Shown here: piece after piece, positions 38,681 to 52,770 of the stretch
How positions within the stretch are numbered: the stretch's first letter is position 1
Layout of the letters: each line of letters opens with the position of its first letter
Assembly: GCA_033239005.1 (NCBI GenBank)
Contig: BSQZ01000006.1
Coordinates: 10,932,662 to 10,996,661, forward strand
Origin: Lamellibrachia satsuma
Lineage: Eukaryota > Annelida > Polychaeta > Sabellida > Siboglinidae
Reading direction: 5' to 3'
DNA: 64,000 bases
Position numbers and translations under genes: made by a program
The notes under the pieces: generated by a model
The model's input: the letters and a program-made list of their open reading frames with translations, nothing else
Told to the model about the DNA's origin: nothing
Database searches by the model: none

Positions 38681-39290
38681 AACTGACAACGGCTGTTGAT
38701 AAATTAGTCACAAAGAAAAAGCCGATGTCAAGAAAAATATACAAAACATCACTGCCATATACGTTGCTGTTTCACACATTCTGGACCGGTTAGTTATTGG
38801 CAGTGATTGTTTTTTTGGTATTTACACTTGTATATGATACGCGAGTGTTGTACTGTTATTGGTTCATAGAATACAATAAAAATAAATATTTTGTTTAACT
38901 GACTGAGCAACAAAATAACTGTCGAGATGTCACGCGGACACGGTTAGCCTATGTACAACTCTAAACTGAGTGCCAACTATAACGTTTGATCATTTTGTTA
39001 TTTAACCAAATCTACAGTTGTACGTTATACTAATAGGGCGGACAAGGAAGACATTGTGACAACAATGTGCAATAATCAGGGATGAAGCCGATTTAATTCA
39101 TAGGCTATGCTATTCACACAAGAGAGCTATACGCAACATCGCTTCAATTCTTTGATAACATTTATTCAGTTAACATCGTCTTCCACAACGTGTCCGCAGG
39201 AAAATTCCCGCTCAACACAACTCCAAACATTCACTCTAAGACGTGCCACCCGCAGCAGAGGTATTCCGTTTGCAGAATACTTACCGTAAT

Positions 39291-39720
39291 TCAAGATTTA
39301 ACAAGGCTTAACAAGACTGCCAAGGCAAAAGCCCAGATGGCAAGTGGACAAGGAAGCCATTGGCTTGTAGAGAGTTCACAACAGTTATAATATAATATTA
39401 TGTGTAATCGGCCCTCCTGATATATGCGTCAACCTTGTTTTTAAGCATATTCAGTTAGCAGTTACACAATCTGTAGATAATTTGTTTCATTCATTGATTG
39501 TCCTCATTTTGAACGAGTACCTGGTATCCAATATACACTGATCATTTGCTAATGTAACTTCATGGCCTCTAGTTCTATTTTATTTCTTGAGTGAGACCAA
39601 ACTATTTCTATCAATATTTTCATACACATTCAATATCTTACAAAAACCTCAATTTGATATCCTCTTGACGGCTTTGTCTCTGTGGTTGTCCTACATAAGC
39701 ATGATGTAACAGTTATGTGA
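39291..39720 (-). mobile_element. CR1 3' fragment
   Basis: Minus-strand reading gives YENIDRNSLVSLKK, RTRGHEVTLANDQCILDT and NMLKNKVDAYIRRADY with stops, then the family 3' UTR (GAAGCCATTGGCTTGTAGAG on plus) and the tail TTAACAAGGCTTAACAAGAC at 39299-39318. Confidence 0.88.
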
Positions 39721-41380
39721 TACATTCTCATCATATAGAGTCCTTTGGAAAACCCCGAACTCACCATTGCCATTCACCGGGCATGTCGGAATTGAGGGAT
39801 ATCAGGTTTTGGCGTTTCTCCCTGAAAATTGAGGGATGTCATTCTAATGATTTACACAAAGGAGGTTACTTGTTTTTCCTAGTGCTGCGAAATATGCTCC
39901 AAATGTCACACATGACTGCGGTCACACCCCTGCCCACCAGCTAATGACATCCAGTGGTGGCCGCAGTTGTTGCTGCAATATATTGCGACAGGTGGCGCCA
40001 CTCTTCGCAATACTTTGTAAGGAACGTAACTGAACTAGACGGCACGATGTAGCATTAATAAAATGACATAGGCGTCGGAACCGGGAAACTGGGGAGGGGG
40101 CAATATTTTGTATAGGTATATATTTAATATATGTTGACCCCATAAAATGCCCGCAGAAACAAACCTTGGCCTCTCAACATTCAACAGCTTCCGACGCTTT
40201 TTGTGTAAATTGTATATAGGAAAATACCCATTATCACTGAGGACGCTAACTGAATGGTTGTGTAAATGCCAACAGTGTCAACCTGTCTAAATACATAATT
40301 GACATACATTTGACATGGGCGAGGTCATGCGTAAGTTAAAAATTGTTGGGCTCTCGATTTAAAGGGCCACTCTCAAAAATTGTCTGACAGTTGGCCTGGG
40401 AGAGGACATTTCTTAATGTTCTACAATCCCTGTAAAACATAAAGATTTTAATTCTGGTAAATCTTTGTTTAAATCCGGAAATTCACTAAGTGGCAGACGG
40501 CATATGTCAGGGATGTAACCCGCTACAGCCACGCCCTGTACCAAGTTCCCTATAACACCCTATGGAAATATAAATAAATGCTGGAAATTAAGTATAATAC
40601 TGTTATTTGACAGTTATCACGTTCTTATTCATATTATACTAGACAACAGTGTGTCTAACATCAATAAATCTATAACACGAGACCCTGCTCCGAGAATGTG
40701 ATTTGGAAGTTTTCGTGCCTGCGCAGTATCGCTGTATATAAAAACTGTTAAATGAAAAAATTGTAACAATAATCTTTTCATATTGAGCACTTCTGATGAA
40801 TGTTTTAAACATAATATATTCAAAAGATAGTGTGTCATTCATATTTGGGTTATCAATTAAGTTTCTCTCATATCTCAACTCTAAATTACACACGCAAGTA
40901 CAGACGCAGGGGCGCACGTACACAGCAGATACAGACAATACATTATTCAGTTCGAGTCCTTGTCAATGACTCGATTTTAGATTGAATTCGAGTCTTGTAA
41001 AAGTACGATTCAAATGCGAGTCGAATCGAGACACCCGTGTTATACACAAAAATAATAAATATATTTAAACTTAATAGCATAAACAAAGTTTATCGTTACA
41101 TGAATGTGAGAACGTATCTACTCCATGATCTGCTGTTGATAGTGCAAGTTGGGGCAAAACGCCCCTATGCGAGAACCTGCTAGCCCCTTCCATCTAGCAA
41201 TAAGGCTGAAAAAAATAATTTGGAGAAAGCCAGATGAAGCCACATGTGATCATGTCCATTTGGTTACAACATGGCTGCAAAAGAAGCAAAATATTCGGTA
41301 TGTTATTCACATCACAATTTGAGCTTCATAATTATAAAAATTTTCCTTTCCAAAGAGGGACAAGTAAAAATAAAGAAAAA
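39721..41380. other. No recognisable gene
   Basis: Short frames (39717-39944, 40629-40938) show no motif on either strand. No structural feature stands out. Confidence 0.45.
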
Positions 41381-41446
41381 GAGGAGAGAGAGAGAGATAT
41401 AGATAGATAGATAGATATATAGATAGATAGATAGATAGATAGGTAG
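41381..41446. repeat. GA / GATA microsatellite
   Basis: GAGAGA followed by repeated ATAGATAGATAG. Confidence 0.9.
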
Positions 41447-41899
41447 AGAGAAATTAGGATCAAACCGTGAACATAAGAATACATGTACAATACATGACGA
41501 TCGTAAATAAAATGTTGGTTGATCCTTGGAGACCTGCAATAAAACCTGAAGGATTCCTGGCATACAGGCCACCATGCCACTAATGCTATAAATAATAATA
41601 TATCCTTCTACGTGAACATAAAATACTTGACATACAACAAAATAGCTACGAAATAATAAATGAGTACAACAATTAACGCCACAAATACCAATTCACGCTA
41701 AACATAATCAACACTAATTAACACTAACTGACACTAACCAAACACTAAACTAACTTGCATTAGCTAACATTGACTAACATTAACATAACTTAAGACAAAT
41801 TGCCACTTAAACATTTTGTATTCTAGTATATGATATATAAAATCTAAACAGTAGTTAAACAACCAGTTAAATTAGTTTCATCCTGAACATTCATTTGAA

Positions 41900-42050
41900 C
41901 CAAAATTCTTCGCGCAGTAATTGCTGAATGCTTCCCAGATAAGTCGAAATGACGTTGGAATGAACAGGTCTGTCAGGGGGTGGAGTCAAAGCGCGTTAAA
42001 CAGTCCCAATGACTAAATACCGCGCCATATAAGAACGTGCCAGACGTGTG
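41900..42050 (+). mobile_element. SINE-like fragment
   Basis: TTCGCGCAGTAATTGCTGAA, then GTCGAAATGACGTTGGAATG, AACAGTCCCAATGACTAAAT and ACCGCGCCATATAAGAACGT, match the body and tail of the element at 17280-17435. The tRNA-like head is missing. Confidence 0.65.
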
Positions 42051-42644
42051 CGGGTATAACGGTAAAAATACACATCTCAACACATGATGAACAATATTCG
42101 GAAATACAATATTCCTAAAATTGTTTTTACTCACATAATCTATGATTATTAGTAAATCAATGTATGCCAAAATAAAATATTTATCATGCATAAATAAATA
42201 TAATAGCTGATTCAAATAGGGTTGGTAGGCTGGCTCAACTAACACTTGGTGTGGGGTAGGTTGAGCCACAGTGTAGCGTAAGTTGTGTAAATGCTTTATT
42301 TGTATAATTTACATAGGAATTGTAAAAATAAAATTCATAACAACTCAGCCAACACATCTACCCAATGGGCACAACATGTCTCTTGACAAGTCTACACGCC
42401 TAATTAATTAGTCGACACACTTAATTAATATGACTGACTGTGCGCATGCGTCGGGGTGGTACGAGTCCGTTACATCGCTCCACACATTTCACTCAACACA
42501 ACATGTTCACCAACACAACAAATGACCACAATTGGTACAACGACTCAACATAATCCACTGATCACGCAGAAACAGACAAACCAAACGACAACAAAGGCAA
42601 CTAACAAAAACAACGCCCTTTACCGCAACACATGAACCAAAATT

Positions 42645-45600
42645 TCAAAGATGGCGGACTACCACTGCCGGCGCCGTCCGGGTGAGTTCTTTTCATTTTA
42701 TCGCTAAGCATTTCATTAGTAAGCTTACTTTTCTTCAAGTCGCCACTGTTTGCATTTGGATCTAACTTTCTGAAAACCATGCTACAAAATGTATTCCAAT
42801 TCAGATGTCCTTTTAGGAAATATTTGCCTCACCTAGTCCAGCATTCCGCGCGGATTAATCTTGGGCTAACGCAGATAATCACCGTCACTCTCCTAATAGC
42901 AACGATCATTGGAACATGTCAACGCGTATCTCGATCAAATCTAAAAATTAAACCAAAATATTATGCCCTAACTTTGAATCCCCGAATTAAATTCCCACCC
43001 AAAATCAAATTCAAATCAGACATTGTTACACATCTGTACCTCAGCAAACTGATAGCACTCTCAGGCGACATCCACCCAAACCCTGGCCCATATGGCCGCC
43101 CAATTCCAAATATTACCACTTCTCCATCTAGAAATGAGCAATCCATTTCTACCAACACCCAGTCTGACAGCTCCACGCTTAGTACCCCAACACTCCACAC
43201 ATCACAAAATGCATTCTTAATTTTCGCCCCAAACCCCCAAAACACTTCAACCCCCGAACGCCACAAGAAAACCCAAGGAAACACACTTAAAGGAATTTTG
43301 ATAAATATCAACAGCGTTAAGAGCATAGAAAAAGCAACCCAACTAAATATAATAATCCAGACATCATATTTCTAGTTGAAACTAAATTAGATGCAAACTA
43401 TGCTACATACTCTTTCCTACCACCCAACTATGGGGCCATCAGAAAGGACAGGAATGTCCATGGCGGTGGAGTCCTTATAGCCTTCCGTGACAACATTGTA
43501 GCTGAACCCCTCCAAAATTTAAACTCAAATTGTGAAATAATTTGGACAAAAATTCACTTTGCACGAAACAAATGCATATACTTTGCATCTTATTATCGAC
43601 CCCCAAATGACCACCTCCAATCCCTTGAAGCTCTCCACGACTCCCTAACTAAACTATGTAGATCACAAAAAACTCCCCCTAACGTAGTCATAGCTGGAGA
43701 TTTTAACCTCCCTGATATCAACTGGACAAATCACCAGACCACCAATAACAGCACTGCCAGCAAGCATAACAAACTACTAGAAATAACTAACGACTTTGGG
43801 CTGCAGAACATGGTAAACGACCCCACACGCATTGCTTCTGGCAACATTCTTGACCTCATACTCACCTCAAATCCCTCCATTATCATCAACACCCACACCA
43901 CTCCTGGTATGAGCGATCACGAATCCGTGACCTTCAATGTCAACTTAAACCCAGTTCGCAACAAGAAACCCCCCCACCAAGTTTATAGTTACAAATCAGC
44001 AGACTGGGACCAACTCAAAGACGACATAGACAAACTAAATCTTGAGTACTTCGACATCGACCCCAACTCACAGGATATAGACATAAACTGGACCTTTTTC
44101 CGCGAACGCCTGACTACCTTGATTAACAATAACATACCAAGACGATACACAAAAGCTAAAACCCACCTCCCCTGGATAACACGTGAACTAATTAGAATGC
44201 AGAGAAGACGAAACAAAAGCCACAAAAAGGCAAAGCAAACTGGACTAAACAGTGACTGGGAAAAATTTAAAGAACTCCGAAAGCAAGCTACTAAAGCAGT
44301 AGCAAAATCCTACAAAGACTATGTTAACAACCACATTGGAGACAGCCTGAAAACTAATCCAAAACGATTCTGGTCATTTATTAAGACAAATAAACGAGAA
44401 AACATTGGCATCCCCACACTTCGAGTAAACGACCAACCAATAATTAATGATCGAGATAAAGCAAATGCCCTAAACAACCAATTTAGCTCTGTATTTACCC
44501 AAGAAAAGCACCCCATCCCCCAAATAGCCCCCTCTACTTACCCCAACATCCCCCTTCTCGAAATTGGCATAGATGGCGTAACAAAGCAGCTGGAAAATCT
44601 AAACCAGAACAAAGCTATAAGGCCCAGATGAACTCCCAGCCAGAGTCCTTAAAGAAACTGCAAAGCAGATAGCTCCCATCATCACCCAACTTTTCCAACA
44701 ATCATACAACACAGGTAAATTTCCTAATGACTGGCTACAAGCATTAGTAACTCCTATACACAAAAAGAGCCGTAAATCTGACCCAGCTAACTACAGACCC
44801 ATATCACTAACCTGCATCCTCTGTAAAGTAATGGAACATATCATCCTAAGCAACATGTGGAAACACCTGCACAAACATAACATCATTCTCCACTTCCCAC
44901 ACGGATTCCAGTCGGGACTGTCTTGTGAATCTCAACTCATTGAGACAGTCCACGACTGGATGACTGCTATGGACAACAAGACCCAAATTGACGCAATCCT
45001 GCTTGACTTTGCTAAAGCCTTCGACAAAGTGCCTCACCTACGTCTTCTATCAAAATTGACCTCCTACGGAATCACTGGAAACACTCAAAATTGGATCAAA
45101 TCTTTTCTATCCAACCGCAAACAGAGAGTCTCAGTTAACGGTGCCCTGTCGGACATCACAGATGTCACATCTGGTGTCCCACAGGGTTCAGTTCTAGGAC
45201 CTGTCCTCTTCTTACTCTACATAAATGACATAAATGGCAACATCAAATCTCCTATACGCCTTTTTGCAGATGATAGTATTATATATCGTAAAATTTCTTC
45301 CAAAAACGACCACGAAATTCTCCAAACTGACCTAAGCCAACTCCAAACATGGTCAGACAAATGGCAAATGGAATTTAATGTATCTAAATGCGTCCACCTT
45401 CCAATAACAAACAAAACTAAACGCAGCACACACAAGTGTTCTGGCCGGCCATTATCCACCGTATCCAGCCACTCATACCTCGGAGTAAAATTGGATTCCA
45501 AATTAACCTGGACAAATCAGGTCACTGACATAACTTCAAAATCTTCGAAATGTTTAGGCATGATTAAACGAACTCTTGGCCCATGTAAACCCGAAGTTAA

Positions 45601-46374
45601 ACAAACAGCCTACAACATGCTAATCCGGCCAAAACCTGAGTACTCTTCACCCTTATGGAATCCCCACACCTTTTCACAAATTAAAAGCCTTGAAAGAGTG
45701 CAACACTCAGATGCCAGATTTGTTAAAAATGACTACAGACGAAACACAAATCCAGCAGATCTAATTACTGCCCTTGGATGGCCAACTCTCGAAAGAAGGC
45801 GCATTATCAAACAAGCCACTACCTTCTACAAAATTCTAAACAACATTATTGAGATCACCCCCCCTCCAGGCCTACTAACTCGCTCTCGAACCTGTGGACA
45901 ATACATAGCCCCCAAGTGTCGTATAAATGCAATGGTCTTTTCATTATATCCCAGAGCCATTCGCATATGGAATATGATTCCATCAAAAATTACCAACATA
46001 AAAAACCCAAAATCATTTCAAGAAGCTATTATGGAACTCCCTTTCACCACACCTCCTCACCTAAACTGCCTTTAAAACACAGTGCTCAGCGTAAACTTAT
46101 CCAGGGTGTGGGTATGGAGACTGTCTATGTGTGCATGTGGCAAGGCAGCGACAGTGTCCATACACACAACCAACCTATTAAAAAAATTCGTTAAACATCC
46201 TATACATAAAATAAATAAAACTATCAAATAAAAACCATTTCAGCAACATTAATGATACTAGTCTTTTAATCGATTGTACCACCCACAGCGCATGCGCACA
46301 GCCCACCACAAACTCCTGCGTTAGCCCAAGTTTGGGCTGTTTGGAGTAAACCACTTGAGACTTGAGACTTGAGA
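42645..46374 (+). mobile_element. L2/CR1-group non-LTR retrotransposon, nearly intact
   Basis: The 5' end near CAAAGATGGCGGAC, one long coding region (42779-46075), a 3' UTR of about 300 bp, and a 3' tail of ACTTGAG units (46351-46374). The only lesions seen in the coding region are two single-base frameshifts (near 43350 and 44620) and no in-frame stops. There is no separate ORF1. The upstream AAGATGGCGG resembles a YY1 site, as found at the start of human L1. This is the youngest LINE in the window. Confidence 0.9.
42779..46075 (+). pseudogene. L2-type polyprotein: 2A-like motif, endonuclease, reverse transcriptase (two frameshifts)
   Basis: The N-terminal part (42779-43340) has a hydrophobic stretch at residues 29-45 and then GDIHPNPGP, a 2A-like ribosome-skipping motif (D97 to P104, 43067-43090). 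A Ser/Thr/Pro-rich spacer follows. After a frameshift near 43350 the endonuclease reads FLVETKLD, HGGGVLIAF, YYRPPN, AGDFNLPDINW and MSDHESVTFNV (43357-43970). The reverse transcriptase fingers follow. A second frameshift near 44620 splits NQNKAI from GPDELPARVLKET. The palm reads YRPISLTC, LLDFAKAFDKVPH, SGVPQGSVLGPVLF and LFADDSIIY (44770-45290). The C-terminal domain holds LGWPTLERRRIIKQATTFYK and YPRAIRIWNMIPS. Without the two indels the frame would be open from end to end. Confidence 0.92.
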
Positions 46375-46389
46375 ATATAAACTTCTATG

Positions 46390-46865
46390 CCACTAACTGC
46401 TAATAAATTGCCTTGTAGCTATCCAATGTCCCAATTTGCTCGGAAAAATTAATTCCTTGATGTATTTTGGGGTAAAGAACACTCGTCTCCGTTCTTTAAC
46501 TGCTGCTCAACTAACCCTCCTTCAGATGTTGGGTGGCTCAACTAGCCCAAGTAAATGCACAAATAATAAAGTGCACAAATAATAAAGTCTGGTCACGTGC
46601 GTTGATAGTTTACACACCAGCAGACATTAATCACAATTACCAAAGGTTTCGAAAATCATAAAAAACATACTTTTAGCTCACATATTCTGATCGTTGTGAC
46701 AAATGTTACCTATTATACATAAATCGTTTTCTAATAACATGTCCAATCACTGGTTGGTACAATGTAACTGTCGCTGCTGTAGTTTCCTGAGAAACATGGG
46801 TGGCTCAAATAACCCAGTGGCTCAACTAACACTGCCTTCCCCTACGTCTTGTTAAGTTACTTCAT
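46390..46865 (+). repeat. Repeat with GTTGAGCCA motifs (inverted partner at 60150-60565)
   Basis: Shared with the reverse complement of 60150-60565: TTGGGGTAAAGAACACTCGT, ACTATCAACGCACGTGA-type sequence, GTTTCCTGAGAAAC and GTGGCTCAACTAACACTGCC. The motif TGGCTCAAC occurs here several times, and again as a small palindrome at 42230-42270. It lies just left of the Harbinger transposase exons, so it may be the end of a DNA transposon. Part of it is an internal direct repeat (GCACAAATAATAAAGT twice, 46558-46590). Confidence 0.75.
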
Positions 46866-46987
46866 TCTGCACATATATAAATTAATGCATGTAAACGTGT
46901 GCACTTGTGTTTAAGTGTGCAAAATTCCACAGAAAATATGTATTTGGATTTGAAGTAAAAGATAAAGGTTATTGTTTGTTTTTGTAG

Positions 46988-48820
<1,833 letters not shown>

Positions 48821-49539
48821 GTAAAATATGCCTCACAACTGTAAGTAATTTACACAAGAAATATTTATTTGGGGAGACACTGCCCTAGATAGGTTTATAA
48901 ATTGCGTAATTAGTGCAACTATTTCTTTCAATACTGTAGAATGGGTCTTCCTTACTAACAAATATATACATTGTTGAAATTCTCACAGTATCTTGGAATT
49001 ATAACCTGTCTTAAAATACACTTAACAGGTTATGAATATTTCATCCTAATGCTTTCGCAATCATCATTGGCTTACTTATTTATAAAACTTCACAATGGGT
49101 TTTTTATATTATGAATATTTAAATATTTTTTATTAATTTTGGAAATTATCTTTGTAAATGCTACTTTTATTGACACATTTTTATACACTTCTCCTCTGAT
49201 ATTGCACAAAACAAAATATCCCTATGTGAGAAAATGCAGGTGTATCTATCAACCCTTGCTTGTTTTTTGAAGAAAAACCAATGTCGATATCATATTATGT
49301 TATCATTATGTAGTTACATTGGTTAAATTGGTTGTATTGAATATTATTAATAGCACATTTAACAGCAATATCATTTATTTGAAACAAAGGAAAAGTGTAA
49401 TTAAGATTTATTTCTTGTGTAAGAATATTTGAAAAGGTAAAGTTGGTAGGTGCATTCATTTTAGCAACTGTCGACGGTTTTCTGTAGTACACAGTTGAAT
49501 GGAAATAATTTGTAACATGTGATTTTATATATTTTTAAC
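48821..49539. other. Gap between the two convergent Harbinger genes
   Basis: AT-rich, no coding motif seen. A terminal transposase exon after the GTAAAA donor at 48821 was looked for and not recognised. Confidence 0.5.
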
Positions 49540-52185
49540 TTACAAATCTATGTTGTGTGTCCATTTCTCAATTGCTAGCCTCTCCTCTTGTATTCGGATG
49601 AGGGCCCCAACATACTATTCTACTGTTTCATTTATTCCGACGTTCATTAAGCTGTGACGATAGTTTGTGGTGGAACTTCAGAATTTTTGTTTCAAAGTAA
49701 TATTCATTTCGTAATAAATACATTTCGTTTTTTATACACTTGTCTTACTGAAGTCTATCCTTCATTTAGGCATATGTTTACCACTGCAATCTATCAGTAC
49801 TTCCAGTGCTTTCAGATGGATTGCGTGGTGTATTTATGCGTTGAAGCAGTTTGGTTAATGAATAACATGTGTTTCATGTACATACCAATTACATGCATAA
49901 TTATTTCATATAAGTGCTTACATCAACCGTTTTCTTTCGTTTCTGCACAGTTCTTGTCATTCTCATAGGTTCTGTCCGTGATGGCTGCGGCTCTGTGATG
50001 GAAATAATGTTGTGAAGTCTTCATAAATAGTACATATTCGCCATATGGGCTGTGATGTTGACAACTACATATTTTTTAAAGCACTATCATTAATTGTGTG
50101 CTAATTAAATAGTTACATCATATGTTAATGACCAACACAAATGTGACAACAATTCCTAAATATTAACGAGTGTGCAACCTCCCATCTCCACCAGTTCTGA
50201 GGGTAAACATCCCACTTTCCACCATTTTATGAACAATTTCCCACCATTTGTTTGACAACTTCACACTTTTTTTGTGGGACATACACATGCATATAAACAC
50301 GCGTGCACACACAAATATATGCATGCATACACACAGGAAATTGTGGTAGGAAAGGTTACCTCCTTGCTGAATGTCAGGAGCTTGAGCACCCTGCTCAGCT
50401 TCATGAACTTCATCCTCTCCAGTTGTGTTATCAGCCGCAACTGAAAGGATCGACATTTAAGCCAGTCTACATCATTTACTCATTGTATATTTGCTGATCG
50501 TTTGCTATATTTGCATGTAAAGGCATACATCAAAATATATATTCTCACAGGATATGTCATATGCTGATAATACAAATGTAAACTTACCACTGATGGCATC
50601 GCTACTGCATGAACCTCCTTCAATCCCTGAAAGTGACAATAAAATTACAATCTGAAGCCATACATAATACTAAGACAATACAAATACAGTTCAACCTGTC
50701 GAAGCTGATAACCCAAAAGTTTTGGTGTCATGATTAAGGAGGTCCCATTGTAATTCTGGTACAAAAACTCATACAATGGTTAATGATATGGTATGTTACC
50801 TAGTGAAAACTGATTCACTTAGAAAAGATGCATGTGCTAATTTTTTTTATTTAATGTATGTTTGATAATTTTTTATATGTTACTTGTATGTATTACTCAG
50901 CTTCTATGGAGGCTGCAAAGCAAAAAAAACACACCATAACAACTATTACCTTCCACATCACAAAACCCAATGAACTCCAGAATCCGTTCTTCAACGGCAG
51001 ACAACGTCTCCCTGTCCTCATTGCCCCCACCAGTCTGTATAATGTTTTTTGAGATTACTGCTGCCTGGTAATGCGGAATATCACATAAAATACTGTCTCA
51101 TAGAACAACTATAACATAAATCAACGATAATGTGAATATTGTTTATTGATGTTAATTACACCAACGTATTATTTTCATACATTCACATTCAATACTTGTT
51201 ACACATTAACCTACATACTTAACTGCAACACCTACACTGGCTCCCAGTGAGAAAGCGTATCGAGTACAAATTACTTATGGTTGTACACACGGCACTGTAT
51301 GCAGGCACGCCAGTGTATCTTGCGTCACTGCTACATCGTCACTCGCCACGCAGGACCCTACGCTCTGGTGGTGGTTTACTTCTTGATGTTCCACGCGTAA
51401 ACCTAGAACGTTATGGTCGCCGGGCGTTTGCTTGTGCTGGGCCGACATTGTGGAACTCTCTGCCACTGGAACTACGCGTGATCCAGAACACCAGGCAGTT
51501 TGGAAAACTATTGAAGACATTTCTGTTCTTAAACTAATTTATTCAGACCTCTTTTAACCTTGGTATTATTTATGCATACATTTTTAATAATGTATAATTT
51601 TATTTATCTTAGGTTTAATTACCTTTTTAGTATCTTTTTAACCTATTTAATATAATGTAGGCTTTTATTATTTATTATCAAATAGGATCAGGTGTTCAGC
51701 ACTTTTGCAAATCGTTTGCTTTATCACTGCAATTGCCTGCAATTTTACTATACATAGGTTTATTTATATATACGTATGTATACATATTAACATTTTGTTT
51801 CCTAATTTTACTTTTTATTTATCTCTCTTAAAAGCATCTTTATGTCTCTTAAAAGTTTGCCGATTTGTAATCACCCGTGAACGGGGCACTAGTCCCGGAT
51901 TTGATGGTGAATAAATAAAGTATATTATTATTATTAACTTTTTATTTGAAAAGGGTCAGTTCATTATAATATAATAGTATATACTATTCAGAAACATCTA
52001 ACATTACACTAATTACAATAACTTAACAAAATAATGACACACCTTCTTTACTTCTGAGAACCATGTTTCTTTTTTACGTTTCAATTCTCCGGGTGTTCTT
52101 TTGACTAACCTTGCACCGTGAATCTTGGTAGCAATGGTGTTCCAAACACCACGTTTGTCTTTGTTTCTGGTCCCTTGCCCTCCTA

Positions 52186-52266
<81 letters not shown>

Positions 52267-52459
52267 CATCATGCTAAGGTGAGACACAGAGCATCCTGAT
52301 AGTATGTTTTTTTATTTTGCGCAGGCCATAGCCATAGCATAGGCATAGCCTCGGGCATAGTCATATACATAGACATAGTTTTTGGAAATGTCTCTGCTCA
52401 AACTGTGAAGTGAGTCTTCTAAATAAAACAAATATACACATACACACAAGTACACTATA

Positions 52460-52547
<88 letters not shown>

Positions 52548-52770
52548 TCACAAATAAATACTAACATTCGCAACACTAGACATGCAAACATCTGACCATT
52601 TTCGAGATTTTCTCATCGTCGCTGACAATCCAGCGACAGCGAATCCATGATTGTTGTCACTGTCAACTGTCAAATTACTTCCACATTTCCGCCGGTGTGA
52701 CATCGAAATAATATCCTCAGTGACTAAATAGCGTGTTTTAGGATGACGATTTTTTTTACGAGCGAGCATC
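49540..52770 (-). CDS. Harbinger-associated Myb/SANT-like protein, six exons
   Basis: Minus-strand exons: 1 (about 52185-52043) with NKDKRGVWNTIATKIHGARL and RTPGELKRKKETWFSEVKK, the SANT/Myb-like core; 2 (51064-50950) with TGGGNEDRETLSAVEERILE; 3 (50626-50588); 4 (50440-50360), acidic, EDEVHEAEQGAQAPDIQQG; 5 (49992-49922), basic, MTRTVQKRKKTVD; 6 (49614-49540) with RIQEERLAIEKW and a TAA stop, a short coiled coil. Every junction has GT..AG and the phases fit (0,1,1,1,0), with no stop in exons 1-6. In Harbinger elements this protein binds the transposon ends and carries the transposase into the nucleus. It runs convergent with the transposase at 46988. The first exon is unclear: an ATG at 52769 opens a frame with RKSRKWSD, but a compatible splice to exon 1 is not seen, perhaps because (TA)n arrays (52184-52264, 52456-52532) replaced it. 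A LINE fragment sits in the intron between exons 1 and 2. Confidence 0.75.
51218..51945 (+). mobile_element. LINE 3' end in an intron of the Myb-like gene
   Basis: Reads LHWLPVRKRIEYKLLMVVHT, LHRHSPRRTLRSGG, VPRVNLERYGRRAFACAGPT and LWNSLPLELR, the C-terminal domain of a vertebrate/invertebrate L2-like reverse transcriptase, ending at TAA 51537. A 3' UTR follows to AATAAATAAAG and a TATTATTATTA tail at 51920-51941. It is 5'-truncated and a different family from the two larger LINEs. It inserted in opposite orientation to the host gene. Confidence 0.85.
52184..52264. repeat. (TA)n microsatellite
   Basis: Abuts the 5' side of Myb-like exon 1. Confidence 0.95.
52456..52548. repeat. (TA)n followed by (CA)n
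   Basis: TA to 52532, then CA to 52548. Confidence 0.95.

Noticed and set aside
43989..45501. Minus-strand frames across the L2 element
   Set aside because: They lie opposite endonuclease and reverse transcriptase motifs read on the plus strand.
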